12,832 bases of DNA from Bacillota bacterium (lineage in GTDB: Bacteria; Bacillota_I; Bacilli_A; RFN20; CAG-826). The stretch lies in assembly GCA_003512585.1 (NCBI GenBank), contig DOQE01000132.1:1-12832 (forward strand). The letters run 5' to 3'. The position numbers and the translations under genes are program-made. Below the pieces are notes generated by a model. It was not told the origin of the DNA. It saw nothing but the letters and a program-made list of their open reading frames with translations, and did no database searches. Shown here in pieces: positions 1 through 6,524 of the stretch (its first letter is position 1; the number at the start of each line of letters is the position of its first letter).

Positions 1-107
1 TGCGAGCCATTTTCTTACACGCCCCAAAGCAAGTCTATGCTGGCGATAAATTCAACTTTGAAGAAATTTTATATCAAGTCTATTGGAGCGATTACAATGT
101 CTTATAA
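1..107 (+). CDS. C-terminal tail of an unidentified protein (partial, 5' end outside the window)
   Basis: Reading from position 3, the frame is open for 34 codons to a TAA at 105-107. It has a protein-like composition: a hydrophobic start (AIFLHAP), then GDKFNFEEI and an aromatic-rich end (YQVYWSDYNVL). The other two forward frames are either stopped early or give a less natural peptide that only leads into the lipoprotein frame. The stop lies 11 bases past the first base of the lipoprotein ATG at 97, so the two genes would overlap and could be translationally coupled. Too little remains to name a family. The assignment rests on frame quality and the overlap geometry alone. Confidence 0.5.
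   Translation, partial: RAIFLHAPKQVYAGDKFNFEEILYQVYWSDYNVL
85..88 (+). promoter_or_regulatory. Ribosome binding site deciding the lipoprotein start
   Basis: GGAG lies 8 bases upstream of the ATG at 97. The alternative in-frame ATG at 37 has no purine-rich stretch at a usable distance. This supports the shorter protein, which begins directly with the signal peptide. Confidence 0.75.
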
Positions 108-1440
108 AAAGTATTTATCATTATTGCCATTATTAGCATTAATCTCTTGCTCTCCTTCTACTAGCAACGCTACTTCTTCAATTGACTTAGATGCGAGCTC
201 TTCAGCAAACGAAGAAGGGAAATATAATCTAAAAGAGAAACTAGAAACGTTAAAAAAAGCCAATACTTTTCGTTTGGTATTGAATTACGATTTAATCGAC
301 GGGACAAGCAATACCGGTTCTACTTATATCTATACTTACGCCAATTCTTTTTATGCAATCGAACATAATAATGAAGTAACAGGTATTTCTAGCGGGGAAG
401 ATGGAATTTGGACATTTGGTATTAAAAATAACAATTTCGAAGCCGGTCCAATTTATAATGTAAATATAAAATCCGTTTATGACAAAGATAATGGCATTAG
501 GAATTACTTTGATGGATTAAATCCCAATAGAGTCTCTAGCAGCGATACATTTAACTTTGCTTTAACTGATTCCATAAATTTAAGTGCCATCCTTAATATG
601 GCTAGTTTAACTGTTTCTAGTGGATTGATGTCTTTAATTCAAGAAGCCAAGGTGGAAGCAAATGAAGATGGATTAATCTTTTCTCTTGATTTCGGGGTAA
701 ACGGCACAATTAAGGAAACCGTTACAAACATAGATGATGATAATTTAACTTTGCAAGAATATGAAGACTATATAACTAACGGAGGAAAACCAAGGCAAGC
801 AGAAGCACCTTTGCTTAGCTTAATGGACAACTTCTCCTCTTATAATTATTCTTCTTCCATGGGTTCTTTAACAGTAAAAGGGGAAACAATTGATGTTGGA
901 ACTAGATATTTTTCAAAACAGTATATCTATGAAGATTATACCGATGAATACATTAATTATGCTAAAGAATTAGGCGAAACAGTCAAAAGACAAGGCTATA
1001 TAGAATTAAACGGCAACGAATATGTTTCCAAAGGAATTTATTCGTTTGAAATTGATACATATGATGAAAGCAACAAGCCTATCTTTAAAGATTCAAGTTT
1101 AAAGGATTTTTATGGCGAAGATAAATTAATTAAGCAATATCCATATTTTAATTCTTTGACATTTAATACATATTTAGCAAGTTTCTATAGCACGACTAAT
1201 AATCCATATTCTTCTAATGAAAGTTATTATTGTTCTAGAAGCGATCTCTCAACAGAATTTGGAAATTATATATTTGGCGTAAAATCTACCGCCAAAGGAA
1301 TGTATATAATTAATGAAGGAACTAGCCAAGAGCCAAGCATTTCTTTTATTGTCGACTATGGAAATGATGGCTATATGGTGAATGTTAATAATTTCAATAA
1401 AACAAACATCTTGTTTATCGAAGACTATATAGCAAAATAA
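97..1440 (+). CDS. Secreted lipoprotein of unknown function, two similar halves
   Basis: This predicts a 447-residue surface lipoprotein. An in-frame ATG exists at 37, but the ATG at 97 is preferred. It has a GGAG at 85-88 with an 8-base gap, and it gives a textbook signal peptide: SYKKY, a hydrophobic core, then lipobox LISC with Cys18 as the lipidated residue. A Ser/Thr/Asn-rich spacer (about 19-40) follows, as expected for an exported anchored protein. The body is rich in Tyr, Asn and Asp, predicted mostly beta, with no other membrane segment. Residues about 45-228 and 240-445 look like diverged copies: each ends with a strand pair, an acidic/Asn stretch, and YEDYI or IEDYI. The overall feel resembles LolA/LppX-type lipoproteins, but I see no diagnostic motif, so function is not assigned. 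The gene ends just before its own terminator. Confidence 0.85.
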   Translation: MSYKKYLSLLPLLALISCSPSTSNATSSIDLDASSSANEEGKYNLKEKLETLKKANTFRLVLNYDLIDGTSNTGSTYIYTYANSFYAIEHNNEVTGISSGEDGIWTFGIKNNNFEAGPIYNVNIKSVYDKDNGIRNYFDGLNPNRVSSSDTFNFALTDSINLSAILNMASLTVSSGLMSLIQEAKVEANEDGLIFSLDFGVNGTIKETVTNIDDDNLTLQEYEDYITNGGKPRQAEAPLLSLMDNFSSYNYSSSMGSLTVKGETIDVGTRYFSKQYIYEDYTDEYINYAKELGETVKRQGYIELNGNEYVSKGIYSFEIDTYDESNKPIFKDSSLKDFYGEDKLIKQYPYFNSLTFNTYLASFYSTTNNPYSSNESYYCSRSDLSTEFGNYIFGVKSTAKGMYIINEGTSQEPSISFIVDYGNDGYMVNVNNFNKTNILFIEDYIAK

Positions 1441-1451
1441 GTAAGTAAAGT

Positions 1452-1481
1452 AAAAAGTCAGTCAAAAGGCTGGCTTTTTTT
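1452..1481 (+). terminator. Rho-independent terminator of the lipoprotein gene
   Basis: A 12-bp stem (1452-1463 with 1468-1479, containing two G-U pairs) closes an AAAA loop. The descending arm runs into a T tract. It begins 12 bases after the lipoprotein stop codon. Confidence 0.85.
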
Positions 1482-1488
1482 ATATTTG

Positions 1489-1530
1489 AAAATAAAAGAA
1501 AAGCCCCTAGTAGCTAATTCTATTAGGGGC
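1489..1530 (-). terminator. Rho-independent terminator of groESL
   Basis: The stem GCCCCTA (1503-1509) pairs with TAGGGGC (1524-1530), extended inward by three more pairs. In minus-strand reading it is followed by TTTTCTTTTATTTT. It sits 18 bases past the groEL stop and lies back to back with the lipoprotein terminator. Confidence 0.88.
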
Positions 1531-1548
1531 AATTTTTAAATTTAATGA

Positions 1549-3168
1549 TTAATACATGTCATTACCCATGGATGGGGCAACAGGCTTTTCTTCTTTAATT
1601 TCGCTAACGGCAGCTTCGGTAGTAACAAATAAAGAAGCAATGGAAGAAGCATTCAATATAGCAGACCTAGTAACTTTGGTTGGATCGACAATCCCTTCTT
1701 TAAACATATCAACCCATTTACCGTTTTTAGCATCAAAGCCATAATTCTTCTTGGCCATTTTTTGAGCCTCGACAATTTCAGAAGGTTCAAACCCAGCGTT
1801 GGAAGCAATTTGTCTTAGTGGATCAAATAAGGATTCCATAACGGCATTGATACCTTTTTGGATATCTGGATTGCCATCTTTTAAAGTTGGCTTTAATTCT
1901 TTATAGACTTCAGTTAAAGCAGCGCCACCGCCAATAACAATACCTTCGGCAACAGCAGCTTTAGTAGCATTTAAAGCATCCTCGATACGAAGTTTCTTAT
2001 CTTTTAGTTCCGATTCGGTTAAAGCGCCTACTTTCAATACGGCAACTCCATCCGATAATTTGGCAATGCGTTTGGATAAGGCTTTCTTATCGTATTCACT
2101 AGTAGCGGCTTTTTCTTGGCTAGATAACTCGGCGATTCTATCTTCAACTGCCTTTTTATCGCCTTCTCCGCCAACTAAGGTAGTCTTATCCTTCTTAATG
2201 GTAGCCTTTTTAACTTTCCCTAAATCTTCCATAGTGACATTTTTGATCTCCATGGAAAGGTCTTTAGAAATGAATTTCGCACCAGTCATGATAGCTATAT
2301 CTTCCAAGGCGGCTTTTTGGGCATCCCCGAATTCAGGAGCTTTAACGGCCACAACATTGAAAGTACCACGTAGCTTATTAACAACAATTGTAGAAGTTAC
2401 ATCGGCATCAAGGTCATCGGCAATGATAAGGATTGGCTTATTGCCGGCATCGATATTAGCTTGTAACAATGGGACAAGGTCTTGAACATTGCTAATCTTT
2501 TGATCGGTAACTAAAACATAGGCATCGTCAAGTTCAGCGACCATTTTTTCCCTATCCGTTACCATGTAAGGAGAAATATACCCCTTATCGAATTCCATAC
2601 CTTGGGTAATGGTTAATTCATCTTCGATTCCTTTGGAATCATCAACGGTGATAACCCCATTCTTACCGACTTTTTCCATGGCTTTGGCAATCAGGCGGCC
2701 AATTTCAGGATCGCCACTAGAAATAGTTGCAACCGATTCAATATCTTCATTGGTATCAACTGGTCTAGATTCTTCCAATAGTTTGGCAGCGACCTCTTTT
2801 CCCGCTTTTTCTATACCTTGTCTAACAAAGACTGGGTTAGCACCTTTTTCAACGGCTTCAATGCCACGATGGATAATGCTTTGTCCAAGCAATGTGGCGG
2901 TTGTGGTTCCATCCCCTGCCGCATCATTAGTCTTATTGGCTACTTCATAGACTAATTTTGCACCCATATTGGCAAAATTGTCTTTGAGTTCGATTTCTTT
3001 AGCAATGGTAACTCCATCATTTGTAATAAGAGGAGACCCATACCCTTTATCCAAAACTACGTTACGTCCTTTTGGACCAATTGTTAATTTAACGGTATTA
3101 GCAAGAGTATCAACGCCTTCTAGCATCAAATCCCTAGCCGATTTACCTAGTTTAATTTCTTTAGCCAT
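1549..3168 (-). CDS. groEL: Chaperonin GroEL (Hsp60)
   Basis: This is the 60-kDa cytosolic chaperonin subunit: tetradecameric double rings that fold proteins by ATP-driven encapsulation under a GroES lid. At 539 residues it is near the family's usual length. Equatorial ATP-site signatures are present: the N-terminal LTIGPKGRNVVLDK segment (about 28-41), NDGVTIAKEI (50-59), GDGTTT (85-90), the catalytic aspartate D397 in EDALNATKAAV, and GIVIGGGAAL (409-418). The apical segment includes ISPYMV (198-203). The C-terminus is SMGNDMY and lacks the Gly-Gly-Met repeat tail common in other bacteria. The start has an AAAGG 8 bases upstream. The gene follows groES after 19 bases, in one operon under CIRCE/HrcA-type control, and ends at the terminator near 1503-1530. 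I see no truncation or frameshift. Confidence 0.99.
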   Translation of the reverse strand: MAKEIKLGKSARDLMLEGVDTLANTVKLTIGPKGRNVVLDKGYGSPLITNDGVTIAKEIELKDNFANMGAKLVYEVANKTNDAAGDGTTTATLLGQSIIHRGIEAVEKGANPVFVRQGIEKAGKEVAAKLLEESRPVDTNEDIESVATISSGDPEIGRLIAKAMEKVGKNGVITVDDSKGIEDELTITQGMEFDKGYISPYMVTDREKMVAELDDAYVLVTDQKISNVQDLVPLLQANIDAGNKPILIIADDLDADVTSTIVVNKLRGTFNVVAVKAPEFGDAQKAALEDIAIMTGAKFISKDLSMEIKNVTMEDLGKVKKATIKKDKTTLVGGEGDKKAVEDRIAELSSQEKAATSEYDKKALSKRIAKLSDGVAVLKVGALTESELKDKKLRIEDALNATKAAVAEGIVIGGGAALTEVYKELKPTLKDGNPDIQKGINAVMESLFDPLRQIASNAGFEPSEIVEAQKMAKKNYGFDAKNGKWVDMFKEGIVDPTKVTRSAILNASSIASLFVTTEAAVSEIKEEKPVAPSMGNDMY

Positions 3169-3187
3169 AAATATTTCCTTTCAAAAT

Positions 3188-3466
3188 TTATTCGATAATT
3201 GCAATGATGTCTTCGTTTTTTATTAGAAGATATTTCTTATCGTTTTCTTCATAATCGGTTCCAGAATATTCTTTATAGATGACTTTATCCCCGACTTTGA
3301 CGTTTAAAGAAATCTTTTTTCCTTCCTTATCAAGAGGATTTTCACTAATCGCAACAACAGTAGCGACATTCCCCGTCTTTTTCTCAGAAGTCAAGATTAT
3401 GGACCCGACCTTTTTCTCGCTAGGAACTTTTTCTAGCAAGACATAATCAGATAATGGTTTAATCAT
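3188..3466 (-). CDS. groES: Co-chaperonin GroES (Hsp10)
   Basis: This is the heptameric lid of the GroEL chamber. The protein is 92 residues, typical for the family. It shows an N-terminal MIKPLSDYVLLEK strand, a mobile loop at about 16-32 whose GroEL-binding hydrophobic triplet is IIL (23-25; GSIIL where most GroES have GGIVL), and the VGDKVIYKEYSGT segment (58-70). A longer in-frame ATG exists at 3508, but it lies upstream of the predicted transcription start (about 3490). The ATG at 3466 begins at the conserved N-terminus and has GAAAGG 9 bases upstream, so it is chosen. groEL follows after 19 bases. Confidence 0.97.
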   Translation of the reverse strand: MIKPLSDYVLLEKVPSEKKVGSIILTSEKKTGNVATVVAISENPLDKEGKKISLNVKVGDKVIYKEYSGTDYEENDKKYLLIKNEDIIAIIE

Positions 3467-3496
3467 TTTAAATTGCCTTTCATTTCTAACAAGAAA

Positions 3497-3524
3497 ATGA
3501 TAATCCAATTATTAGCAGTGTCAA
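3497..3524 (-). promoter_or_regulatory. Sigma-A-type promoter of groESL
   Basis: In minus-strand reading there is a perfect TTGACA (3519-3524), a 16-base spacer, and TATCAT (3497-3502, five of six matches to TATAAT). Transcription would begin near 3490, giving a leader of about 24 bases that holds the groES ribosome binding site. The -35 hexamer lies inside the CIRCE element. Confidence 0.75.
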
Positions 3525-3538
3525 GAGCAGAGTGCTAA
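3512..3538 (-). promoter_or_regulatory. CIRCE operator (HrcA binding site) of groESL
   Basis: The minus strand reads TTAGCACTC, nine spacer bases, then CACTGCTAA. The consensus is TTAGCACTC-N9-GAGTGCTAA, so one arm is perfect and the other matches at seven of nine positions, with the exact spacer length. HrcA represses groESL through this element in many Bacillota. The two mismatches fall where the -35 TTGACA overlaps the arm. The TAG at 3535-3537 within the perfect arm is also the stop codon of ybaK. No hrcA gene lies in the window. Confidence 0.92.
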
Positions 3539-4002
3539 TTTTTTTCTAAATCTGCGTATTTCCCAGAAACAAGGTTGATTAAGTCATCGGGATTTAAGCC
3601 AACTTGGTAACCTCTTCTGCCACCGGAAACATAAATTAAGTCGAAAAGTTGGGCTGTTTCATCTATAAAAACCGGAAACTGTTTTTTTAAGCCAATAGGA
3701 GAACATCCTCCATGTATATAGCCAGTTAAAGGCAGCAATTCCTTTTGCTTTATCATAACTATAGATTTGCAGCCAACTTCTTTTGCTGCCTTTTTTAGGT
3801 CCAGTTCTTTATTTACTGGCACGCAAAAAACATAGTGTTCTCTTTTATCATTTTCAGTAATCAATGTTTTAAAAACGCAATCAGGATCCTCGTTTAAGCA
3901 CCTTGCAATGCTTTCTCCGTCACTAATTTCTTCTGAATAGGTCTTTTCTATATATTTGATATTTTTTGCAGCGAGCAAACGCATTACATTAGTTTTGTCC
4001 AT
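3535..4002 (-). CDS. ybaK: YbaK/EbsC-family Cys-tRNA(Pro) deacylase
   Basis: This is a trans-editing factor that hydrolyses Cys mischarged on tRNA(Pro) by prolyl-tRNA synthetase, acting in the cytosol. At 155 residues it is full length for this single-domain family. The family lysine is K45 in VFKTLIT. Residues 98-104 (GGCSPIG) and the SGGRRGYQVGL segment (127-137) form the substrate pocket seen in YbaK proteins. There is no proline-tRNA synthetase body attached, so it is a free-standing editor. The stop codon TAG is embedded in the CIRCE element of the downstream groESL operon. The start has only a weak AAAG 4 bases upstream, while a TATAAT at 4009-4014 would place the transcript start almost on the ATG, so a nearly leaderless mRNA is possible. 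Exact tRNA specificity within the family cannot be read from sequence. Confidence 0.93.
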   Translation of the reverse strand: MDKTNVMRLLAAKNIKYIEKTYSEEISDGESIARCLNEDPDCVFKTLITENDKREHYVFCVPVNKELDLKKAAKEVGCKSIVMIKQKELLPLTGYIHGGCSPIGLKKQFPVFIDETAQLFDLIYVSGGRRGYQVGLNPDDLINLVSGKYADLEKN

Positions 4003-4008
4003 ACTTTA

Positions 4009-4014
4009 ATTATA
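4009..4014 (-). promoter_or_regulatory. Possible -10 element of ybaK
   Basis: TATAAT on the minus strand lies 6 bases upstream of the ybaK ATG. No recognisable -35 exists, because the expected position falls in the upstream terminator hairpin. If used, transcription would start at or next to the start codon. Confidence 0.35.
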
Positions 4015-4044
4015 TAAAGAAAAAGCCTAGGGGCTAGCCTAGGC
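4014..4044 (-). terminator. Rho-independent terminator of the small membrane protein gene
   Basis: GCCTAGG (4025-4031) pairs with CCTAGGC (4038-4044) around a six-base loop. In minus-strand reading it is followed by TTTTTCTTT. It lies 25 bases beyond the stop at 4070 and separates that gene from ybaK. Confidence 0.85.
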
Positions 4045-4069
4045 GTAAATAATAGAATTATTAGTAAAA

Positions 4070-4618
4070 CTATTTTACAATCGCACCAGCAAAGCCACCT
4101 AGGCCACCAACAATTCCGAAGATGCCGCCTAAGATTGCGCCAGCTTCCATCTTTCCTGAAATGGCTTCTTTAGCATATTTGCTACCGGAAGCTAATATTT
4201 CATCTAAATTAGAAGAGACAAAATTATTCGGGGCAACAAACATAAATATACCGGCAACAAGCAAGCATAAACCGCCAATTAATGATAGTAATTTAGCAAG
4301 CTTGCCTTTTTTCAAACAAGCCAAGACGGCGCCTAAAAGTAAGGAAAGAGAGCCAGCGATCGAAAGAATAAAGCCAATTAAACCCAAGGTAGATCCAATT
4401 AGCAATTGGTCGCCACTATCTGTTTTAGTGCCAAAGAATACGTCTGTTCCTTTATAAGTTGCAATAGTGCCTTCTAGAAGTTTCCCTGCTACTGTGTAAG
4501 AAAAGAAAGAGGAAGCAAAATTAGTTACCATTGGTAAAATTACGGTAAGAACTCCAAAGACGAGGGCTGCCATTATAATAAATAATGACAAAGTAGATTT
4601 TTTAGATTTTTTAGCCAT
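4070..4618 (-). CDS. Small four-helix membrane protein, function unknown
   Basis: I do not recognise this 182-residue protein. It starts with a Lys-rich cytoplasmic segment (MAKKSKKS). Four likely membrane helices follow: about 10-33, 72-101, 108-129 and 158-181, the last Gly-rich with GG and GxxxG spacing. The positively charged KKGKLAK between helices 2 and 3 puts that loop inside, so the 34-71 and 130-157 loops face outside. There is no signal-peptide cleavage site, enzyme motif or transporter motif. An AAAGGTGG lies 13 bases or more upstream of the ATG, longer than usual, but the frame is closed by TAA just before, so no other start is available. The topology resembles the N-terminal part of the DUF1508 protein at 6525-7985. 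Confidence 0.85.
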   Translation of the reverse strand: MAKKSKKSTLSLFIIMAALVFGVLTVILPMVTNFASSFFSYTVAGKLLEGTIATYKGTDVFFGTKTDSGDQLLIGSTLGLIGFILSIAGSLSLLLGAVLACLKKGKLAKLLSLIGGLCLLVAGIFMFVAPNNFVSSNLDEILASGSKYAKEAISGKMEAGAILGGIFGIVGGLGGFAGAIVK

Positions 4619-4714
4619 AAAGACTTATATACCACCTTTCAAATAACAATTTTACATAAAATTTAGCCAACAAAAAGAGAATAAATAAAATAACTTACAA
4701 AAAATATAAATTGT

Positions 4715-6406
4715 CTATTTATCGTTTGCTTGTTCTAAAAAAGATAATTCTTTTTTTAGTTTGTTTTGGCTTAAAGAAAGCTTTTTCTTCTCTTCACTAG
4801 ATAATCCTTTTATTAGATTCATTTGGGTTTTAATATCGGATATTTTGTCTTTTATAGGATAATTTGGATTAGAAATAAGAGCTTTTAGCCTCTTATCAGA
4901 AACAATAACTTCGGAAATTGGCTTCTTTTCTTTTTTTATAGAGGAAGCTTTCTTGGCTTTTGAGGACTCTTTTTTCTTATTTATATTATCCTTCTTCGTC
5001 TTGGGCTCGCTCTTTTTTAAAGGAGTTTTTCTTCTTTTTGTTTCTTTAGCAGCCAAGACTTCATTCCTAGTTTTAGCTTCAATCCTAGATTTTACTTTTT
5101 CTTCTGGAATAGCAACAACCAAAGTAGGCGAAGTAGTAGCCGTTGCTAGTTTTTCTTCCTTTTTGCTTATCCTTTTTTCCTTAGGTTCCTTAGTTTCATT
5201 CAAAGTCAAAGGGGCATCTATTTGTTTGGTTTTCTTAGATGTTTCTTTTGGCTTCAAGTTATCTATTTTATTCTTTTCTTTGCCTTTTATTGCTTTGGAA
5301 AAATCAAAATAAACATGAAAACCATTATTGACCTTTTCTGCAATTACTTCGAAAAAGGAATACATAAAAGAAGTCTTATTTTTCTTGGAAAGAAGAGAAT
5401 ATATTCTTGAAGTTATTTGCTCAAAATCAGCTAATGTAAGATCGACATCGCCATGTACCCCTTTAACAAAAGGAATTGAGGGGTCACGAAACATCAAATG
5501 ATAATGTTCCGCCACTTGATGAAGCGCATCTTCGACCTTCCAACCACTTCCAAAATATAATTTTGGATTCGGCTTGTTGATTAATTCTTCCTTTTTTAAG
5601 TCTTTTTTATCCTCTTGTTTAGAAGAATATTCCTTTAACAAGGCGTTTAATTTCGCGCCATCATAAAATAAAGATATTTCTTTTGCTTCTTCTTTGCTTA
5701 ACTTAGAAATATTTTTAAGTTGATATTTTATGTCTTCTATTCTTTTTTCTTTCGAATAAGAAGACGAAAGGAATCTATCCTTTAATTTAGAATCCGTTTC
5801 GATTGTTTTGTTAAAAACATAAGAATGTTTTATCTCTATCTTCTCTTTTGGAGTATTTCTTGGCTTGCTTTGATTGTTTTTGCTTTCGTTATTGTTGTTA
5901 AGTAAGCCATTATTCCTCTTTAAATATCCGCCGTTTACAATTTTAAAAACATAAACTCTATACCCTTTTTGACTGCCTAGATTATTAAGTTTAATTAGGT
6001 CTTCTGCTAAATGATTATCTTGGGTAATAACGGCAATTTTAGAAGTAATACGATCATTAGATACACGAACGTATATGGCATTATCGGCAAAGTTTTGATT
6101 CTTTTCTTTTTTACTTATCGTCAATAATTTTTTCCACGAAGCATGGCGAAGTATTTTTAATGCTCTTTTTGCCGCGATGCGTTTCGAATCATTATTTTTA
6201 TCGTGGACATGTTTTTTCAATTCGTCTTCACATTTTTGAAAGACTATTATTTGTTGTCCTGCTTTGCGATATTCTTTGGCGTTTTCAATAACGTCCATCC
6301 ATTCAGGGAAATTTTCATCCATAAGAGAGCAAGTATCCAATATGATATAGTCGAACGGATTCAATAATTCGGCCATCTCAGAGGATTTTCTCTCATCAAT
6401 AAACAT
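4715..6406 (-). CDS. PIN-domain (putative RNase) protein with Lys-rich linkers and duplicated helical module
   Basis: This is a 563-residue cytosolic protein. Residues about 17-160 form a PIN-like nuclease domain: D24 in YIILDTCSLM, an acidic cluster E60-D61-E62, D108 in NFADNAIYVRV and D130 in VITQDNHLAEDL. These are the positions of the metal-binding acidic residues in PIN nucleases. An Asn/Lys-rich linker (163-195) follows. Residues 205-260 form a charged helical module that recurs at 504-560. Between the copies lies an unrecognised globular stretch (about 281-372, with GSGWKVEDALHQVAEHYHL and HGDVDLTLADF) and a long Lys/Glu/Thr-rich disordered linker (375-500). No antitoxin-sized partner sits next to it and it is four times VapC length, so a classic VapBC toxin is unlikely. 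RNA cleavage is inferred from the PIN residues; the target is unknown. Confidence 0.85.
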   Translation of the reverse strand: MFIDERKSSEMAELLNPFDYIILDTCSLMDENFPEWMDVIENAKEYRKAGQQIIVFQKCEDELKKHVHDKNNDSKRIAAKRALKILRHASWKKLLTISKKEKNQNFADNAIYVRVSNDRITSKIAVITQDNHLAEDLIKLNNLGSQKGYRVYVFKIVNGGYLKRNNGLLNNNNESKNNQSKPRNTPKEKIEIKHSYVFNKTIETDSKLKDRFLSSSYSKEKRIEDIKYQLKNISKLSKEEAKEISLFYDGAKLNALLKEYSSKQEDKKDLKKEELINKPNPKLYFGSGWKVEDALHQVAEHYHLMFRDPSIPFVKGVHGDVDLTLADFEQITSRIYSLLSKKNKTSFMYSFFEVIAEKVNNGFHVYFDFSKAIKGKEKNKIDNLKPKETSKKTKQIDAPLTLNETKEPKEKRISKKEEKLATATTSPTLVVAIPEEKVKSRIEAKTRNEVLAAKETKRRKTPLKKSEPKTKKDNINKKKESSKAKKASSIKKEKKPISEVIVSDKRLKALISNPNYPIKDKISDIKTQMNLIKGLSSEEKKKLSLSQNKLKKELSFLEQANDK

Positions 6407-6427
6407 ATTTTTATATTTTTTTATAAA

Positions 6428-6447
6428 CCTCCTTTTCTAGAATTATA
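6428..6447 (-). promoter_or_regulatory. Promoter -10 and distant ribosome binding site of the PIN-domain gene
   Basis: In minus-strand reading, TATAAT (6442-6447) is followed by AAAGGAGG, whose GGAGG occupies 6428-6432. Transcription would start near 6435. The -35 is poor (TTATTG at a 17-base spacer). The strong Shine-Dalgarno lies 21 bases from the ATG at 6406, far beyond the usual gap, and no ATG, GTG or TTG occurs at normal distance. Confidence 0.5.
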
Positions 6448-6470
6448 CATTAATCAAAAGGAAACAATAA

Positions 6471-6501
6471 TCTAAAAAAGCCTTGGAGAAAACCAAGGCT
6501 T
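6471..6501 (-). terminator. Rho-independent terminator of the DUF1508 membrane protein gene
   Basis: AAGCCTTGG (6478-6486) pairs perfectly with CCAAGGCTT (6493-6501) around a six-base loop. In minus-strand reading a T tract follows. It starts 23 bases after the stop codon and precedes the promoter of the PIN-domain gene. Confidence 0.9.
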
Positions 6502-6524
6502 AAAGAATTTGATTTAGTCTAAAG

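Noticed and set aside
37..96. A 20-residue N-terminal extension of the lipoprotein from the ATG at 37
   Set aside because: It has no ribosome site, it would bury the signal peptide, and it overlaps a better open frame of the preceding gene. The ATG at 97 has GGAG at 8 bases.
1556..3226. Several plus-strand open frames opposite groEL and groES
   Set aside because: They mirror the codon pattern of strong minus-strand genes, lack ribosome sites and encode nothing recognisable.
3467..3508. A 14-residue N-terminal extension of GroES
   Set aside because: It lies upstream of the predicted transcription start, overlaps the -10 element, and has no counterpart in GroES proteins.
4953..5410. Hydrophobic plus-strand open frames opposite the PIN-domain gene
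   Set aside because: They are the complement of Lys/Glu-rich codons (AAA, GAA), which read as Phe/Leu/Ser on the other strand. No start signals are present.
4715..6406. A VapBC-type toxin-antitoxin module
   Set aside because: The PIN protein is far longer than VapC, there is no small antitoxin gene next to it, and it has its own promoter and 5' region.
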